Assembly: GCA_021773115.1 (NCBI GenBank)
Contig: JAJFKS010000033.1
Span: forward strand, 124,001-188,000
Direction: 5' to 3'
Length of the DNA stretch: 64,000 nucleotides
Origin: Woeseiaceae bacterium
GTDB taxonomy: Bacteria > Pseudomonadota > Gammaproteobacteria > Steroidobacterales > Woeseiaceae
A program made the position numbers and the translations under genes. The notes under the pieces are model-generated. The model was not told the DNA's origin. It made no database searches and was given only the letters and a program-made list of their open reading frames with translations. Positions 34,696-45,393 of the stretch are shown piece by piece (positions within the stretch are counted from its first letter, which is position 1; the number at the start of each line of letters is the position of its first letter).

Positions 34696-35312
34696 TGGTA
34701 ATGCTCTCCCAACTTCTCCCGCAGCGCGTGTATTGCCCGGGAATAGTGTGTCTTGACGCTGCCTTCGCTGCAGCCCATGGCGACGGCGGTCCCTGCTACA
34801 TTAAGGCCCTCAAATGTTCTCAACATGAACGCCTCACGTTGCCGGGTCGGCAGTTCATGTACGGCGGACTCCATGTCACGCATCGCCTCGGAGTTCTGTA
34901 ACTCCTCGTCCGGAGTGCGTCCAGCGGGATCCGGCGCCGCCGCAATTGCATCATAATCATTGTCGTCCGACTTCGCCTTCGGAAACCACGCCATGACACG
35001 TCGGCGTACAGCCTGACGCCGATGCCAGTCGCGCACGCCGTTTTGCAATATCCGGTAGAACAACGGTGCCCATTCTTCACTGCGGCGGGCGCTGTAGTTT
35101 CTAACGAGCTTGATCATCGCATCCTGAACGAGGTCCAGTGCCTCGTCCCGGTCGCGCACACCCATTTCGGCAATTCGCAACGCTCGCCGCTCTACCTCGG
35201 CGAGAAACTGGTCAAATTGCCGTGCCTGATGCAGTGTTCGTGCTCCCGTCTGCGACTCATCGCACGATACCGCAAAATTTACAGTGCCTGCTGTCATATC
35301 CCTTGACTCCAC
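34692..35312 (-). CDS. ECF-type RNA polymerase sigma factor
   Basis: 206 residues; the ATG at 35297 (MTAGTVNF) is an alternative start. Region 2 has RDEALDLVQDAMIKLVRNY and the WAPLFYRILQNGVRDWHRRQ helix. Region 4 (about 145-200) has LPTRQREAFMLRTFEGLNVAGTA and GCSEGSVKTHYSRAIHALREKL. It is the first gene of a four-gene overlapping unit with DUF3619, a small acidic protein and DUF3106. The arrangement suggests that it directs transcription of its own operon. Confidence 0.92.
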   Translation of the reverse strand: MESRDMTAGTVNFAVSCDESQTGARTLHQARQFDQFLAEVERRALRIAEMGVRDRDEALDLVQDAMIKLVRNYSARRSEEWAPLFYRILQNGVRDWHRRQAVRRRVMAWFPKAKSDDNDYDAIAAAPDPAGRTPDEELQNSEAMRDMESAVHELPTRQREAFMLRTFEGLNVAGTAVAMGCSEGSVKTHYSRAIHALREKLGEHYQ

Positions 35313-35409
35313 GACCCGGTGATCTAAGTTGTGTTCCCTTAAATTAACGCATCGGCTTCAAGTCAGTTGACTGCCACACGGCAATACTTCAGGGATTATG
35401 TAAAATTCT

Positions 35410-37617
35410 GTGAGCAATAGCCCGATCCTTAAGGTTGCCGTCAACGTCCCCTTGTCGCGGGATTTCGACTACCTTGCGCCCGCCCGCGGCACGGCGCCTG
35501 CTGTCGGCTGCCGTGTGCTGGTGCCCTTCGGACGCCGTCAGCAAGTTGGACTGGTCACCGCGCAGGCCGACAAGAGCCACATTCCCAGTAGCAAGATCAA
35601 ACACGCTGGCGAGGTCCTGGACGAGAGTCCCTTGCTGGATGCGTCCGATCTCTGGCTCATCCGGTTTACCAGCGACTACTACCATCATCCGATTGGCGAA
35701 GTGGTCTCAGCTGCCTTGCCCGGCTTGCTGCGGCAGGGAAAGCCGTTGCACCCGAGCATCGAACGCGTGTCAATCACAGACGCAGGCGTACACAGTGATA
35801 TCGAGGGCCTTGGCCGACGCGCACCCAAGCAGGCAGAGCTGCTCGCAATTCTGAACGATGCCGGTGGCGACGGTCTCGAGACAGACCTACTGACGGAGAT
35901 GCTGCCAGCGTGGCGCCGTGCGGCCCGCGGTCTCTTTGATAAAGGACTGATTGCACGCTTTAGTGCCAGGGCCGAGGACTATGACGAACAGCTTGTCGCC
36001 GAAAAAGTCGCGGGGCCGACGCTAAATGCAGACCAGAGACGCGCGCTGGCCGAATTGCGGGGAAGCGATGCCTATGCCGCCTATTTGCTTGATGGTGTCA
36101 CCGGCAGCGGCAAGACGGAGGTGTACCTGCAGCGCATCCAGGACATGCTCGACCGGGGCAAGCAGACTTTGTTGCTGGTACCGGAAATTGGTCTGACGCC
36201 GCAGTTGGTTTCGCGACTCGGCGGGCGGCTCGGGCTGCAGCCGGCGCTATTGCATTCCGCTTTGTCAGATACTGCGCGCCTTGCGGCCTGGCGTGCGGCA
36301 CGATCGGGAGCTGCCAGGCTCATCGTTGGAACCCGTTCGGCGATATTTACGCCGATGAAAAACCCGGGCCTGATCATTGTCGATGAAGAACACGATCACT
36401 CCTTCAAACAACAGGAGGGCCTGCGTTATTCGGCGCGCGATCTGGCGATCGCAAGAGCGCGAAACCTCGATATTCCGGTCATCCTCGGCAGTGCTACGCC
36501 AACGCTTGAGATGTTGCAGCACTGCCGCACCGGAGCGTACCGGCAGATCCTGTTGCCATCACGTGCGGGTAATGCGAAGCCACCGGCCATGCGTCTCGTC
36601 GATACGATGCGCGCGGGAACCAGTGATGGCATCAGTGAGCCGCTCGCCGAATCGATAGCGAGTCATCTGGACAGCGATGGCCAGGTTCTTTTGTTTCTGA
36701 ATCGGCGTGGCTTCGCGCCCACACTCATTTGCAGTCAGTGCGGGCACATTGCAGGATGCGAGCGCTGTGATTCGCGGCTGACGGTCCATGCACGCAGCCG
36801 CGAATTACGTTGCCATCACTGCGGTCACGTTCGCGCGCTCAGGGACAACTGCGACGAATGCGGCGAGACGGTGCGCCCGCTCGGCGAGGGCACTGAGCGA
36901 CTCGAAGATGCGCTACTTCGTCGCTTTCCAAACGCAGTCATCAGCCGCATTGACAGCGACAGCACCCGTCTGAAAGGTGCGATGCATGAAGCGCTTGAGG
37001 GCGCGACCCTCGGCACTGCCAATATTCTGGTCGGCACGCAAATGCTGTCGAAGGGCCATCACTTTCCAAAACTCACGATGGTCGGGGTCATCAATGCGGA
37101 CCAGGGCTTATTCGGCACAGACTTTCGCAGCGCCGAACGCATGGCGCAGTCGATTATCCAGGTCGCCGGCCGTGCCGGCCGCGAAGCACGCCGGGGTGAA
37201 GTCCTGATTCAGACCGCGTTTCCGGACAACGTCTTCTGGAAAACCCTGCTTGAAGGTGGCTACCGAAAGCTGTCGGATGAAGCCATCCGGGAGCGCGAAC
37301 TCACTCGCTGGCCGCCATTCACGTGGCTGGCGCTGCTGCGCTCGGCCGCACACAAAAAAGCGGATGCGCACCGTTTTCTCGACGTCGCACGCCGCCAGAT
37401 CGGCGATACCGGCGGCGAGATGTTGCGCATCCTCGGACCCGTTGCTGCGCCAATGGCGCGCAAGGCGGGTCGTTACCGGGCACAATTGTTGCTGCAGAGC
37501 AGTGACCGCGCGACCTTGCACCGTGTGCTGCGCGATTTGAGGCCCGCACTGGAGGGCGACGCGACGGCTCGCAAGGTTCGCTGGTCGATTGACGTCGATC
37601 CCATTGAACTGTTTTAG
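35410..37617 (+). CDS. priA: Primosomal protein N' (replication restart helicase)
   Basis: 735 residues from a GTG at 35410. An N-terminal 3'-OH DNA-binding domain (about 1-110) precedes the superfamily 2 helicase core, with Walker A GVTGSGKTEVYL and DEEH box VDEEHDHSFKQ. Eight zinc ligands follow in CSQCGHIAGCERCD and CHHC...CDEC. Conserved QMLSKGHHFP and QVAGRAGR motifs are present. It reloads the replisome at collapsed forks. It is transcribed alone, 97 bp from the divergent sigma operon and 81 bp before argS. Confidence 0.97.
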   Translation: MSNSPILKVAVNVPLSRDFDYLAPARGTAPAVGCRVLVPFGRRQQVGLVTAQADKSHIPSSKIKHAGEVLDESPLLDASDLWLIRFTSDYYHHPIGEVVSAALPGLLRQGKPLHPSIERVSITDAGVHSDIEGLGRRAPKQAELLAILNDAGGDGLETDLLTEMLPAWRRAARGLFDKGLIARFSARAEDYDEQLVAEKVAGPTLNADQRRALAELRGSDAYAAYLLDGVTGSGKTEVYLQRIQDMLDRGKQTLLLVPEIGLTPQLVSRLGGRLGLQPALLHSALSDTARLAAWRAARSGAARLIVGTRSAIFTPMKNPGLIIVDEEHDHSFKQQEGLRYSARDLAIARARNLDIPVILGSATPTLEMLQHCRTGAYRQILLPSRAGNAKPPAMRLVDTMRAGTSDGISEPLAESIASHLDSDGQVLLFLNRRGFAPTLICSQCGHIAGCERCDSRLTVHARSRELRCHHCGHVRALRDNCDECGETVRPLGEGTERLEDALLRRFPNAVISRIDSDSTRLKGAMHEALEGATLGTANILVGTQMLSKGHHFPKLTMVGVINADQGLFGTDFRSAERMAQSIIQVAGRAGREARRGEVLIQTAFPDNVFWKTLLEGGYRKLSDEAIRERELTRWPPFTWLALLRSAAHKKADAHRFLDVARRQIGDTGGEMLRILGPVAAPMARKAGRYRAQLLLQSSDRATLHRVLRDLRPALEGDATARKVRWSIDVDPIELF

Positions 37618-37698
37618 CCGAACTTTCCGGGCTGGCCCTATACAGCCTGCGATAACCCGGTAGAATTGCCGGCTCGCCGAATCAGACTCCAAGAACCT

Positions 37699-39471
37699 AT
37701 GAAGCACATAGTCGCGAAACTCCTTAGCAATGCCCTGGCCGAAATTCCTGAACTCGCTGCGGTCATTGGCGATCTCGACATCGGCACGACTGTTGAACGC
37801 ACGCGCGACGTGAGCCACGGCGATTTCGCCAGCAATGTGGCCATGCAACTCGCAAAACCTGCGCGCAAGAGCCCACGCGAAATCGCGAGCAGCATCGTTA
37901 CAGCACTGGGCGACAACGAGCAGGTCGACAAGATTGAGATAGCAGGCCCGGGCTTTATCAACTTTCACATGAGCGCCGCCGCATTTCATACCGAACTGAA
38001 ATCGGTTCTAAACGACGGCTCCGATTACGGGCGCCAGGCGCAAAAAGAACGGCCTAAAATCCTGCTGGAATACATATCGGCGAATCCGACCGGACCATTG
38101 CACGTCGGCCATGGGCGGCTCGCGGCATATGGTGCGACCGTCGCCAATCTGCTGGAGGCTGCTGGCTATAGCGTACACCGCGAATATTACGTCAACGATG
38201 CTGGCCGGCAGATGGACATTCTCGGCGCCAGTGTCTGGCTGCGTTGGCTCAGTGCAAACGGTGTCAATATCCCGTTCCCAAAAGCGGCTTACCGCGGCGA
38301 CTATATCCGTGACATTGCTGCAGCGATTAATGACAACGGCATCGAGGCGTTTGGCAAAGATGTCATTCTCGAGGGCGTTCCTGAAGATGGCGGCGACGGA
38401 AAATCAGACGATGATAAAGCGCAGCGTGAAGCCTACATCGAGGCGTTAATCGCCAAAGCGAAGCAACTAAATGGTGATGATGGCTTTGATCGCATCCGTC
38501 AGCAGGCGCTGGAATCTATTCTCGCCGACATTGAAGCCGACCTCGCCGAGTTTGGTGTCACATTCGACAAGTGGTATTCCGAACAGAGCCTGATGAAAAC
38601 AGGACGCATTGATGACGCGCTGGCCGTTCTTGAAAAGCGCGGCTTGCTCTATAAGAAAGATGGCGCGACCTGGTTTCCCGCAACGGATTTTGGCGACGAA
38701 AAAGACCGCGTCGTCGTTCGCGAGAATGGGGTGAAGACCTATTTCGCATCCGACATCGCGTATCACTTTGACAAGCGCGAACGCGGCTTCGATTACCTGA
38801 TCGACATTCTTGGCGCGGACCACCACGGCTACGTTTCACGTGTACGCGCGGGACTTGAAGCGATGGGTTACCAGGGTGACGACCTTGAGGTGCAGCTGGT
38901 GCAATTCGTGTCGCTGTATCGCGGCGGCGAAAAAGTCCAGATGTCGACGCGCTCCGGCAAGTTCGACACGCTGCGCAAATTGCGATCCGAAGTTGGCAAT
39001 GATGCCGCGCGCTTTTACTACGTCATGCGCTCGAATGATCAACCGCTTGATTTCGATCTCGATATTGCAACCTCGCAGTCGAACGAGAATCCCGTGTATT
39101 ACATCCAGTATGCGCATGCCCGTATAGCGCGCGTATTCTCAAAGGCGGATGAACTTGATCTCAGCTGGAATCTCGATAACGGGCTTGCCAGTCTGGCGCT
39201 TTTGATTGCACCACAGGAAAAGTCATTGATGTCGGCGATGAGTCACTATCCCGAAGTGATTGAGCTCGCCGCACGCAATCGCGCGCCGCAGATACTGGTT
39301 CACTATCTTCGCGACCTGGTTAGTGACTTTCATTCCAGTTACAACGCACACAAAGTACTCGGCGACGATGCCGCATTGCGCGATGCCCGGCTGGCATTGT
39401 ATGCCGCCGTAAAAATCGTGGTTGCGAATGGCCTGCACATTCTCGGTGTCTCAGCACCGGAAGCGATGTAA
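37699..39471 (+). CDS. argS: Arginyl-tRNA synthetase
   Basis: 590 residues from the ATG at 37699 (MKHIVAKLL); the earlier in-frame start lacks support. The N-terminal additional domain recognises the tRNA D-loop. The catalytic class I core has the HIGH-type motif HVGHGRLAAYG and the loop MSTRSGKF in place of KMSKS. An anticodon-binding helical domain closes the protein (VHYLRDLVSDFHSSYNAHKVL). The stop TAATG shares its last A with the ATG of the SPOR gene, a common argS-SPOR pairing. Confidence 0.97.
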   Translation: MKHIVAKLLSNALAEIPELAAVIGDLDIGTTVERTRDVSHGDFASNVAMQLAKPARKSPREIASSIVTALGDNEQVDKIEIAGPGFINFHMSAAAFHTELKSVLNDGSDYGRQAQKERPKILLEYISANPTGPLHVGHGRLAAYGATVANLLEAAGYSVHREYYVNDAGRQMDILGASVWLRWLSANGVNIPFPKAAYRGDYIRDIAAAINDNGIEAFGKDVILEGVPEDGGDGKSDDDKAQREAYIEALIAKAKQLNGDDGFDRIRQQALESILADIEADLAEFGVTFDKWYSEQSLMKTGRIDDALAVLEKRGLLYKKDGATWFPATDFGDEKDRVVVRENGVKTYFASDIAYHFDKRERGFDYLIDILGADHHGYVSRVRAGLEAMGYQGDDLEVQLVQFVSLYRGGEKVQMSTRSGKFDTLRKLRSEVGNDAARFYYVMRSNDQPLDFDLDIATSQSNENPVYYIQYAHARIARVFSKADELDLSWNLDNGLASLALLIAPQEKSLMSAMSHYPEVIELAARNRAPQILVHYLRDLVSDFHSSYNAHKVLGDDAALRDARLALYAAVKIVVANGLHILGVSAPEAM

Positions 39472-40052
39472 TGGCACAACGCAGAAAACGGCGATCCACG
39501 CGTAGCAAGAAGGATACCGAGTACCCGGGATGGGTATGGATGGTATTTGGTCTCGCGATAGGGCTGTCTGTCGCATTCGCCGTGTATGTCAAAGACCGTG
39601 GGCCCGCAACGCGGGTGGCGACGGTCGCAAAGGAACCGGCGAGCCTGCAAGACGCGCTCGACCACAATAGCGAAATCTCAACAACAGACGAGCCCGCTGC
39701 CGCATCCGCCGAAGACCGTTTTGATTTCTACAAGATGCTGCCCGCCTTCGAAATGATTATCGAAAACGAGAAGCCCGCCGTCGACCGCGATGTTGAACCG
39801 AAGGCAATCGACGAACCCGGTGTCTACATGCTTCAGGCGGGGTCGTTCTCAACACACAATGATGCGGACAGACGCCGCGCCGAGCTTGCACTGCATGGAA
39901 TCGAATCGCGCGTGCAACGTGCGCGGGTCAACAATCGCGATTACTTCCGCGTCTATATCGGCCCGATCGAGGACCTCAGCAAACTTAACATTACTCGAAG
40001 CCGGCTACGTGCTGCGAAGATTGATGTCATGCGAATTCGGCTGGGTGACTAA
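39471..40052 (+). CDS. SPOR domain membrane protein (FtsN-like)
   Basis: 193 residues: a basic N-terminus (MAQRRKRRSTRSKK), one membrane segment (WVWMVFGLAIGLSVAFAVYV), an acidic linker, and a C-terminal SPOR domain (about 115-190) with YMLQAGSFSTHNDADRRRAEL and YFRVYIGPIEDLSKL. SPOR domains bind denuded glycan strands at the septum, so a cell-division-associated role is likely. The FtsN identity itself is not certain. Translation is coupled to argS. Confidence 0.9.
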   Translation: MAQRRKRRSTRSKKDTEYPGWVWMVFGLAIGLSVAFAVYVKDRGPATRVATVAKEPASLQDALDHNSEISTTDEPAAASAEDRFDFYKMLPAFEMIIENEKPAVDRDVEPKAIDEPGVYMLQAGSFSTHNDADRRRAELALHGIESRVQRARVNNRDYFRVYIGPIEDLSKLNITRSRLRAAKIDVMRIRLGD

Positions 40053-41223
40053 CGCACTCAAGAGTTTCGTGCTCGTTGCGGCCTGGCTTCTCGCCGCATG
40101 CTCCGCGGTGCCCCCGGTTGCTGCGCCGCAAAGCGAACCCGAGCCGGCTCCGCTTGAGAAGCTCTTGCCGCCACCTCCGCCCCTCGCGCCGCCAGCACCA
40201 GACAAGTCGGCGTTCCGCGTCAGCATCGCCGCCGTCGGCGACATGATGATTGGTACGGACTATCCGCAAAATCATTTGCCCGACGACGATGGTGTTAGCT
40301 TCCTGAACGAGGTCGCTCCAATTCTATCAGCCGCGGATCTTGCCTTTGGCAACCTTGAAGGTGTGTTAATCGACGGCGGCGAGCCGGGCAAGAAATGCAG
40401 CAACCCGGCCGCCTGCTACCTGTTCCGTTCACCCACTCGCTATGCCGATCACTACAAGTCCGCAGGTTTTGACGTTCTCAGTCTCGCCAACAATCACGCG
40501 CGCGATTTTGACGAAGACGGCCGCAGCAGCAGCATGCAGGCGATAAGCGCCCGGGGAATGCACCACAGTGGCCGCGCTGGCGACTTTGCAAGCATTGAGG
40601 TCAACGGCCTGAAAATTGCGTTTCTCGCCTACGCAGTGACCAAGAACTCCAACATGATGCTCGACTACGAGTTCGCATTCACGACGGTTGCTCATTGCGC
40701 TGCGCATCACGACATCGTGGTGGTATCGTTTCATGGTGGCGCGGAGGGCACCGACTATCTGCACGTGCCGTTTGCGGAAGAGGAATATTTTGGCGAGCCG
40801 CGCGGCGACGTCGTGTTTTTCGCCCGCGGTGTCATCGACGCCGGCGCCGACCTGGTCGTTGGCCATGGACCACATGTCGTGCGTGGCATGGAGCGCTACA
40901 AGGAACGCCTGATCGCCTACAGTCTTGGTAATTTTGCGACCTATTACGGAATTAGCGTCAGCGGACTGAAGGGCGTCGCACCAATTTTGACGGCAACGCT
41001 CGATGGCGAGGGTGTTTTCATCGAAGGCGAAATCACGTCAACAGTTCAACTGCGGCCCGCTGGACCGAGCATCGACAAATCGCAGCGAGCCTTGAATGTG
41101 ATTCGCGACCTCAGCGTCAGTGATTTTGGCAATCCGGGCCTGCTCTTTCGGGCCGATGGAAAATTGATGCCGATCGACCGTGGAGAGGTCAAAATCCATC
41201 AGCTAGTCATCGCTCCCGACTGA
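40024..41223 (+). CDS. CapA-family lipoprotein (metallophosphatase-like fold)
   Basis: 399 residues from an ATG at 40024 inside the end of the SPOR gene; a GTG at 40045 is equally plausible. The signal peptide ends in a lipobox LAAC, followed by a proline-rich linker (LPPPPPLAPPAP). The CapA/PgsA domain has AAVGDMMIGTDYP, FGNLEGVL, LANNHARDF, FHGGAEGTDY and GHGPHVVRG, the usual metal-binding set. CapA proteins take part in poly-gamma-glutamate export or act as phosphatase-like hydrolases. No pgsB/C partner is near, so the role is open. It ends 21 bp inside the convergent ntrX-like gene. Confidence 0.9.
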   Translation: MSCEFGWVTNALKSFVLVAAWLLAACSAVPPVAAPQSEPEPAPLEKLLPPPPPLAPPAPDKSAFRVSIAAVGDMMIGTDYPQNHLPDDDGVSFLNEVAPILSAADLAFGNLEGVLIDGGEPGKKCSNPAACYLFRSPTRYADHYKSAGFDVLSLANNHARDFDEDGRSSSMQAISARGMHHSGRAGDFASIEVNGLKIAFLAYAVTKNSNMMLDYEFAFTTVAHCAAHHDIVVVSFHGGAEGTDYLHVPFAEEEYFGEPRGDVVFFARGVIDAGADLVVGHGPHVVRGMERYKERLIAYSLGNFATYYGISVSGLKGVAPILTATLDGEGVFIEGEITSTVQLRPAGPSIDKSQRALNVIRDLSVSDFGNPGLLFRADGKLMPIDRGEVKIHQLVIAPD

Positions 41224-42570
41224 TTTGAAATCGACACCCAGCGATCGTAGTTTTCGATACAGATGCGTACGCTCCATACCGACCCGCTTCGCCAGCTGCC
41301 CGACTTTGCCATCGCACAGCACCAGCTGTTGTTGCAGGTATGAACGTTCAAAGTGCTCGCGCGCTTCACGCAATGGCAATGCCAGCAAGTCCTGCTTCAC
41401 CAGCGGCTCATCGACCGGTGTGATTGCCGTGATTTCGGCCTCGACCTCGTCAAGCGTGATGTCCTCATTGCTGCCGACGAGTAACAGGCGACGCACAAGG
41501 TGCTTGAGTTCACGCACATTGCCCGGCCATGGATAATTTCGGAGCCGATTCTGTGCTGCAACGCTGAAGCGCCGAAAAATAAGCCCCTCGGCATCGACCA
41601 GCTTGTCGACGTAATACGCCAAGAGTTCCGGCACATCTTCCGAGTACTCACGCAAGGGCGGCACGCGCAAACTCAGGACACCAAGTTGAGCGACGAGGTC
41701 CCGCCGCAGTCGACCACTTTCGATCATGGCCTCGTAGTCGGCACCAACCGTGGCAACGATTCGAGCATCGACTCTGACCGGTACTGAACCACCCACACGG
41801 GTGAAACGGCCATCTTCGAGAACGCCCAACAAAATTTTCTGCGCAGCGCCGCTCAAGTCGGAAAGCTCGTCGATCAACAGCGTGCCACCGGAGGCTCGCT
41901 CAAAGGCACCCGCTATGACTTCGCCGTTGCCTTCACGACCCAGCAATGCTTCTTCCGCATTACTGTCGATCACCGACGCGGACGTCAGGCTGGTTAACGG
42001 CTCGTCCGCGCGGCGGCTGAGCGCATGCATATAACGAGCGAACGCGCCGCGACCCGTGCCGGGTTCGCCACTGAGCAAGACGAAGCCGTCGTGACGCGCA
42101 TATTGCTGCACGCGCTCGCGCAAGGCCTTCATAACTTCACTGCGTCCGACTGGTGCCATCAGAGAGGGTAGTAGATTACGCGCTGCACGAGACTGCCGGC
42201 CCGCTGATTCGAGCGCTGCCTCAACGGTGCGTAACAACTTTGCAAGCGACAGTGGCTTTTCGACAAAATCGAACGCGCCAAGGCGTGTTGCCTCGACCGC
42301 GGTGTCGACCGTGCCATGGCCTGACATGATCACAACCGGGCAACTAAGATCACCCGCATCCGACCATTCGCGCAGCAACGTAATGCCATCCGTGTCAGGC
42401 ATCCAGATATCCAGCAAGATCAGATCGAACTTGACGTCCGCACGGGCAGCTCTGGCTTCAGTTGCGTTCGCTGCAACCGTTACGCCATAGCCCTCGTCAG
42501 ACAAAATTTCCTGAATCAGGGCGCGGATATCATCTTCGTCATCTACAACCAGAACATGAGGATTGCTCAT
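41203..42570 (-). CDS. NtrX-like response regulator with degenerate sigma-54 activator domain
   Basis: 455 residues. The receiver domain has VVDDEDD, phospho-acceptor Asp54 (LLDIWMP) and KPLSL. The AAA+ domain (about 140-370) has Walker A GEPGTGRG at 168-175, with Arg where Lys is expected, and an intact Walker B LLIDEL. The GAFTGA sigma-54 contact loop is replaced by [14 protein letters not shown]. The Fis-type helix-turn-helix at the C-terminus is clear ([21 protein letters not shown]). Loss of GAFTGA argues that it regulates without sigma-54. It follows its kinase with a 4-bp overlap. Confidence 0.88.
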   Translation of the reverse strand: MSNPHVLVVDDEDDIRALIQEILSDEGYGVTVAANATEARAARADVKFDLILLDIWMPDTDGITLLREWSDAGDLSCPVVIMSGHGTVDTAVEATRLGAFDFVEKPLSLAKLLRTVEAALESAGRQSRAARNLLPSLMAPVGRSEVMKALRERVQQYARHDGFVLLSGEPGTGRGAFARYMHALSRRADEPLTSLTSASVIDSNAEEALLGREGNGEVIAGAFERASGGTLLIDELSDLSGAAQKILLGVLEDGRFTRVGGSVPVRVDARIVATVGADYEAMIESGRLRRDLVAQLGVLSLRVPPLREYSEDVPELLAYYVDKLVDAEGLIFRRFSVAAQNRLRNYPWPGNVRELKHLVRRLLLVGSNEDITLDEVEAEITAITPVDEPLVKQDLLALPLREAREHFERSYLQQQLVLCDGKVGQLAKRVGMERTHLYRKLRSLGVDFKSVGSDD

Positions 42571-44801
42571 GCGTGTTCCCTCCGTTTATCGGCGCGTCCC
42601 GGCACCTTGGCGATCATTTTTTCACGGGCCGCTTCGTTAAGCGGCAAGCGAATACTTATCATTGCTCCCCCGTCACTTCGGTTCTTGGCACGAATCGAAC
42701 CGATGTGTTCTTCCACAAGCTTTTTCACAATGGCGAGGCCGAGGCCCGTGCCTTTCGGTTTGGTCGTGACATACGGGTCGAATATCTGGCTGACGCTTCC
42801 CGTCTGGAATCCAGGGCCATTGTCCTCGACCCTGATCTGCACGACCTCTACCTCGTCAATTTCAGCGGCCCCGATCTGCAAGTCGATACGGCCATCGTTA
42901 GCGCCTTCGAGCGCTTCAACGGCGTTGCGCAGCAGATTGTGCAGAATTTGTCGTACACGACCCTGATCGCCCTCGACCAATGGCATTGTCGGATCGGACG
43001 TCAGAACGATTTTGACATTGCTCTCCTGCGCCCGGTAAAGATCGACGATTTCGTGCGCAAGTTTGTCGAGGTCAAATCGACTGATATCCATGTCGGGCGC
43101 GCGCGCATAATCGCTAAACGCGTTGACCATTTCTTTCATGGCTTCGACCTGCTGCACAATGGTGTGCGTGGCACGATCGAGAATCTGCGCCTCGTCCTCC
43201 GACATCGTGCCCAGATACTTGCGACGCATTCGTTCGGCAGACAACTGAATGGGCGTCAACGGGTTTTTGATTTCATGTGCAAGACGGCGCGCGACCTCAC
43301 CCCAGGCTGCGTCGCGTTGTGCCTGTAGCAAAGCCGTGATGTCATCGAAAACGATTACAAAGCCGGCAGCATTATCCTCGTCACCAGGCAATGCCGTACA
43401 GGCACAGGTCAATACCCGCCGGCCCACTTCACCGCGCAAAACAATCTGCTCACGCCACTCGGTTTCGCCGGCTTCGAGATGTACGCAGGCGACATCCACA
43501 AACTGCCCCAGCAGTGGCATGCCCTTTGCAATGTCGCGAATCGATTCGCCCTCGCGATTTTCCAGCGTGACGCCAAGAATGGAGCCGGCCGCCTGGTTAG
43601 CAGTACGAATATTCAGGTTCGCTTCCAGTGCCAGTACACCGGTCGACAAACGCGCGAGAATCACTTCGAGATTCGTGCGCTCAGCCTCAACCAGGGCCTG
43701 GCTGAGTGTTGCTTCGCGACGTGCGGTCGCCAGTCGCTGGGTCATGTCATTGAATGAGCTGATCAGAAAACCAATCTCGTCACGTGTCGGTGTCGGTAAG
43801 CGTGTATCGAAGTTACCCATCGCTACGGCACGTGTGCCAGCAACCAGGTCCTGTATCGGAGCGACCAGCCGCCGCGACAACAGGAACGCGCCGTAAATTG
43901 CTGCCAGCAGACTCAGTAGCAAGACGAAGGCGAGCGTTAGCGTTAGCAGATCTTTAAGGTCTTCACGGAAGAACACCAGCTGTTGATATTCGGAGTAGGA
44001 ATTTTCGACACTGCTGATCATGTTGCCCAGGCGTTCTTCGACCGGGAAGTGCGCCAACAAGGTGCGCGTCTGGCGTTGGCGGTTGGACACGTGTGTGAAT
44101 CCAATTGCGGTACGGATTTCCACATTGCCGGTCCCGAGTGGCTCGAGGCTGACGAATGGCCGATTCTGCTGCAACTGTAGCGAAACCTCTTCAGTCAGTG
44201 GCTTCGGCAATGTTGCGACGACGTTGTCGGTGCTCCTGGCCAGTACGCGGTTGTTATCTGCATAGACCGACATTTCGCTCGCACCGCTTTCGCGGCGCAG
44301 CAGACTCAACTCGAAGACCAGTTGCCGATCCGATACCGTTGCAAGGCGCCGCGCCGCGCTTGACGTCGAAACAAGATTTTGCCGCTTGCGAAACTCAATC
44401 GCTGCACGACTTAAGGCAAGCGCATTGTCGAGCCCTTCTTCAATCTGCACGTTGAACCAGCTATCGATGCCACGATTAATAAACTGAATGGAAAAATAGA
44501 AAACGACAATGAGTGGCAGAACAGCGAGGCCCACAAACATGCCCACCATGCGTGCTTTCAGTTTTGCGCCGGGAACATTCTCACGGTAGTCGCGCAGCAA
44601 TCGCCACAAATTACCGATCAATATCAGGACAAGAATAAATCCGCCTGCAATATTGATCGCGAGAATGATGTCCTGCAGGCGGTCAAAGTCATCGGAGCGT
44701 TGCACGGTTTGTGTCAGCAGGAACAGCGCAGCCAGCACCAGCGTGACGCCAGCCGCCGCCATCAGTGTGAGAAAAATGCGCTTTAGCGTTCTAACAACCA
44801 T
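42567..44801 (-). CDS. NtrY-like sensor histidine kinase
   Basis: 744 residues. Two N-terminal membrane segments, a third at about 90-108, a periplasmic region to about 285, and a further segment ([21 protein letters not shown]) lead to HAMP (about 310-360). A PAS domain (about 370-490) and HisKA with phospho-acceptor His509 ([16 protein letters not shown]) follow. The ATPase domain has [15 protein letters not shown] and [16 protein letters not shown]. This matches the NtrY type, which senses envelope or redox/nitrogen-related signals. It overlaps DUF4390 by 19 bp. Confidence 0.93.
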   Translation of the reverse strand: MVVRTLKRIFLTLMAAAGVTLVLAALFLLTQTVQRSDDFDRLQDIILAINIAGGFILVLILIGNLWRLLRDYRENVPGAKLKARMVGMFVGLAVLPLIVVFYFSIQFINRGIDSWFNVQIEEGLDNALALSRAAIEFRKRQNLVSTSSAARRLATVSDRQLVFELSLLRRESGASEMSVYADNNRVLARSTDNVVATLPKPLTEEVSLQLQQNRPFVSLEPLGTGNVEIRTAIGFTHVSNRQRQTRTLLAHFPVEERLGNMISSVENSYSEYQQLVFFREDLKDLLTLTLAFVLLLSLLAAIYGAFLLSRRLVAPIQDLVAGTRAVAMGNFDTRLPTPTRDEIGFLISSFNDMTQRLATARREATLSQALVEAERTNLEVILARLSTGVLALEANLNIRTANQAAGSILGVTLENREGESIRDIAKGMPLLGQFVDVACVHLEAGETEWREQIVLRGEVGRRVLTCACTALPGDEDNAAGFVIVFDDITALLQAQRDAAWGEVARRLAHEIKNPLTPIQLSAERMRRKYLGTMSEDEAQILDRATHTIVQQVEAMKEMVNAFSDYARAPDMDISRFDLDKLAHEIVDLYRAQESNVKIVLTSDPTMPLVEGDQGRVRQILHNLLRNAVEALEGANDGRIDLQIGAAEIDEVEVVQIRVEDNGPGFQTGSVSQIFDPYVTTKPKGTGLGLAIVKKLVEEHIGSIRAKNRSDGGAMISIRLPLNEAAREKMIAKVPGRADKRREHA

Positions 44802-45385
44802 TCATACCATTCGCTTTGTAGCTGCCACTGGCCGCGCCAGAAGAACAGCAATCGGAGCGGTGCAGGGTATTGCTGTGTGTTGAGCATGGCGCGCAGGCGC
44901 AGACGGTAGGTCCGGTCCGGCAGCAGTAGCGCATCATCAATCACGGGCAAACCCTGGACACGGCCCAGGCTGTTCAACGCGGAGTAGAGCGTTGCGAAGG
45001 AGTCCTGATCTCCACTGTTCAGATTCTTGACAATGTAACGCTGGCTCAGCGGGCGAAATTCGAGCTCGTACCTGACGGTGAGCTCTGCTTCAACGGAGTC
45101 GACGAGGAAACGTTTCACCCGGATGACCTGCATTTGCATTTCAATGGCCAGCGTGACGCCACTTTCCAGCGCCGCGAGCGCTTCGCTGCTTAGAACCAGC
45201 TGCAGGCGGGCGTCGAGCCGCTGCACACCTTCGACCGACTGCGTTGACGCCGACCGAACCTCGAAGTAGCCCTCTCGATCCACATTGTCCTGGGCTAGTC
45301 CGGTTCCCAAAACAAGCACAGCAAGCATCGCGAACGCCAGGCGTCGCGGTGACTTCATTGCTTGAATGCGGGAGGAGCGGGACAT
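44783..45385 (-). CDS. DUF4390 family exported protein
   Basis: About 200 residues from the ATG at 45385; ATG 45358 (MKSPRRLAF) is an alternative. A signal peptide ([19 protein letters not shown]) precedes a domain with [39 protein letters not shown] and a C-terminal [16 protein letters not shown], typical of DUF4390. Members are regularly placed between rsmB and ntrY in gammaproteobacteria. The protein may be a periplasmic partner of the kinase, which is inference from position. Confidence 0.85.
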   Translation of the reverse strand: MSRSSRIQAMKSPRRLAFAMLAVLVLGTGLAQDNVDREGYFEVRSASTQSVEGVQRLDARLQLVLSSEALAALESGVTLAIEMQMQVIRVKRFLVDSVEAELTVRYELEFRPLSQRYIVKNLNSGDQDSFATLYSALNSLGRVQGLPVIDDALLLPDRTYRLRLRAMLNTQQYPAPLRLLFFWRGQWQLQSEWYEWLLER

Positions 45386-45393
45386 CAGTATCT

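Noticed and set aside
37108..37989. Long minus-strand frame (293 codons) over priA and argS
   Set aside because: It overlaps two certain genes on the opposite strand and has no recognisable domain.
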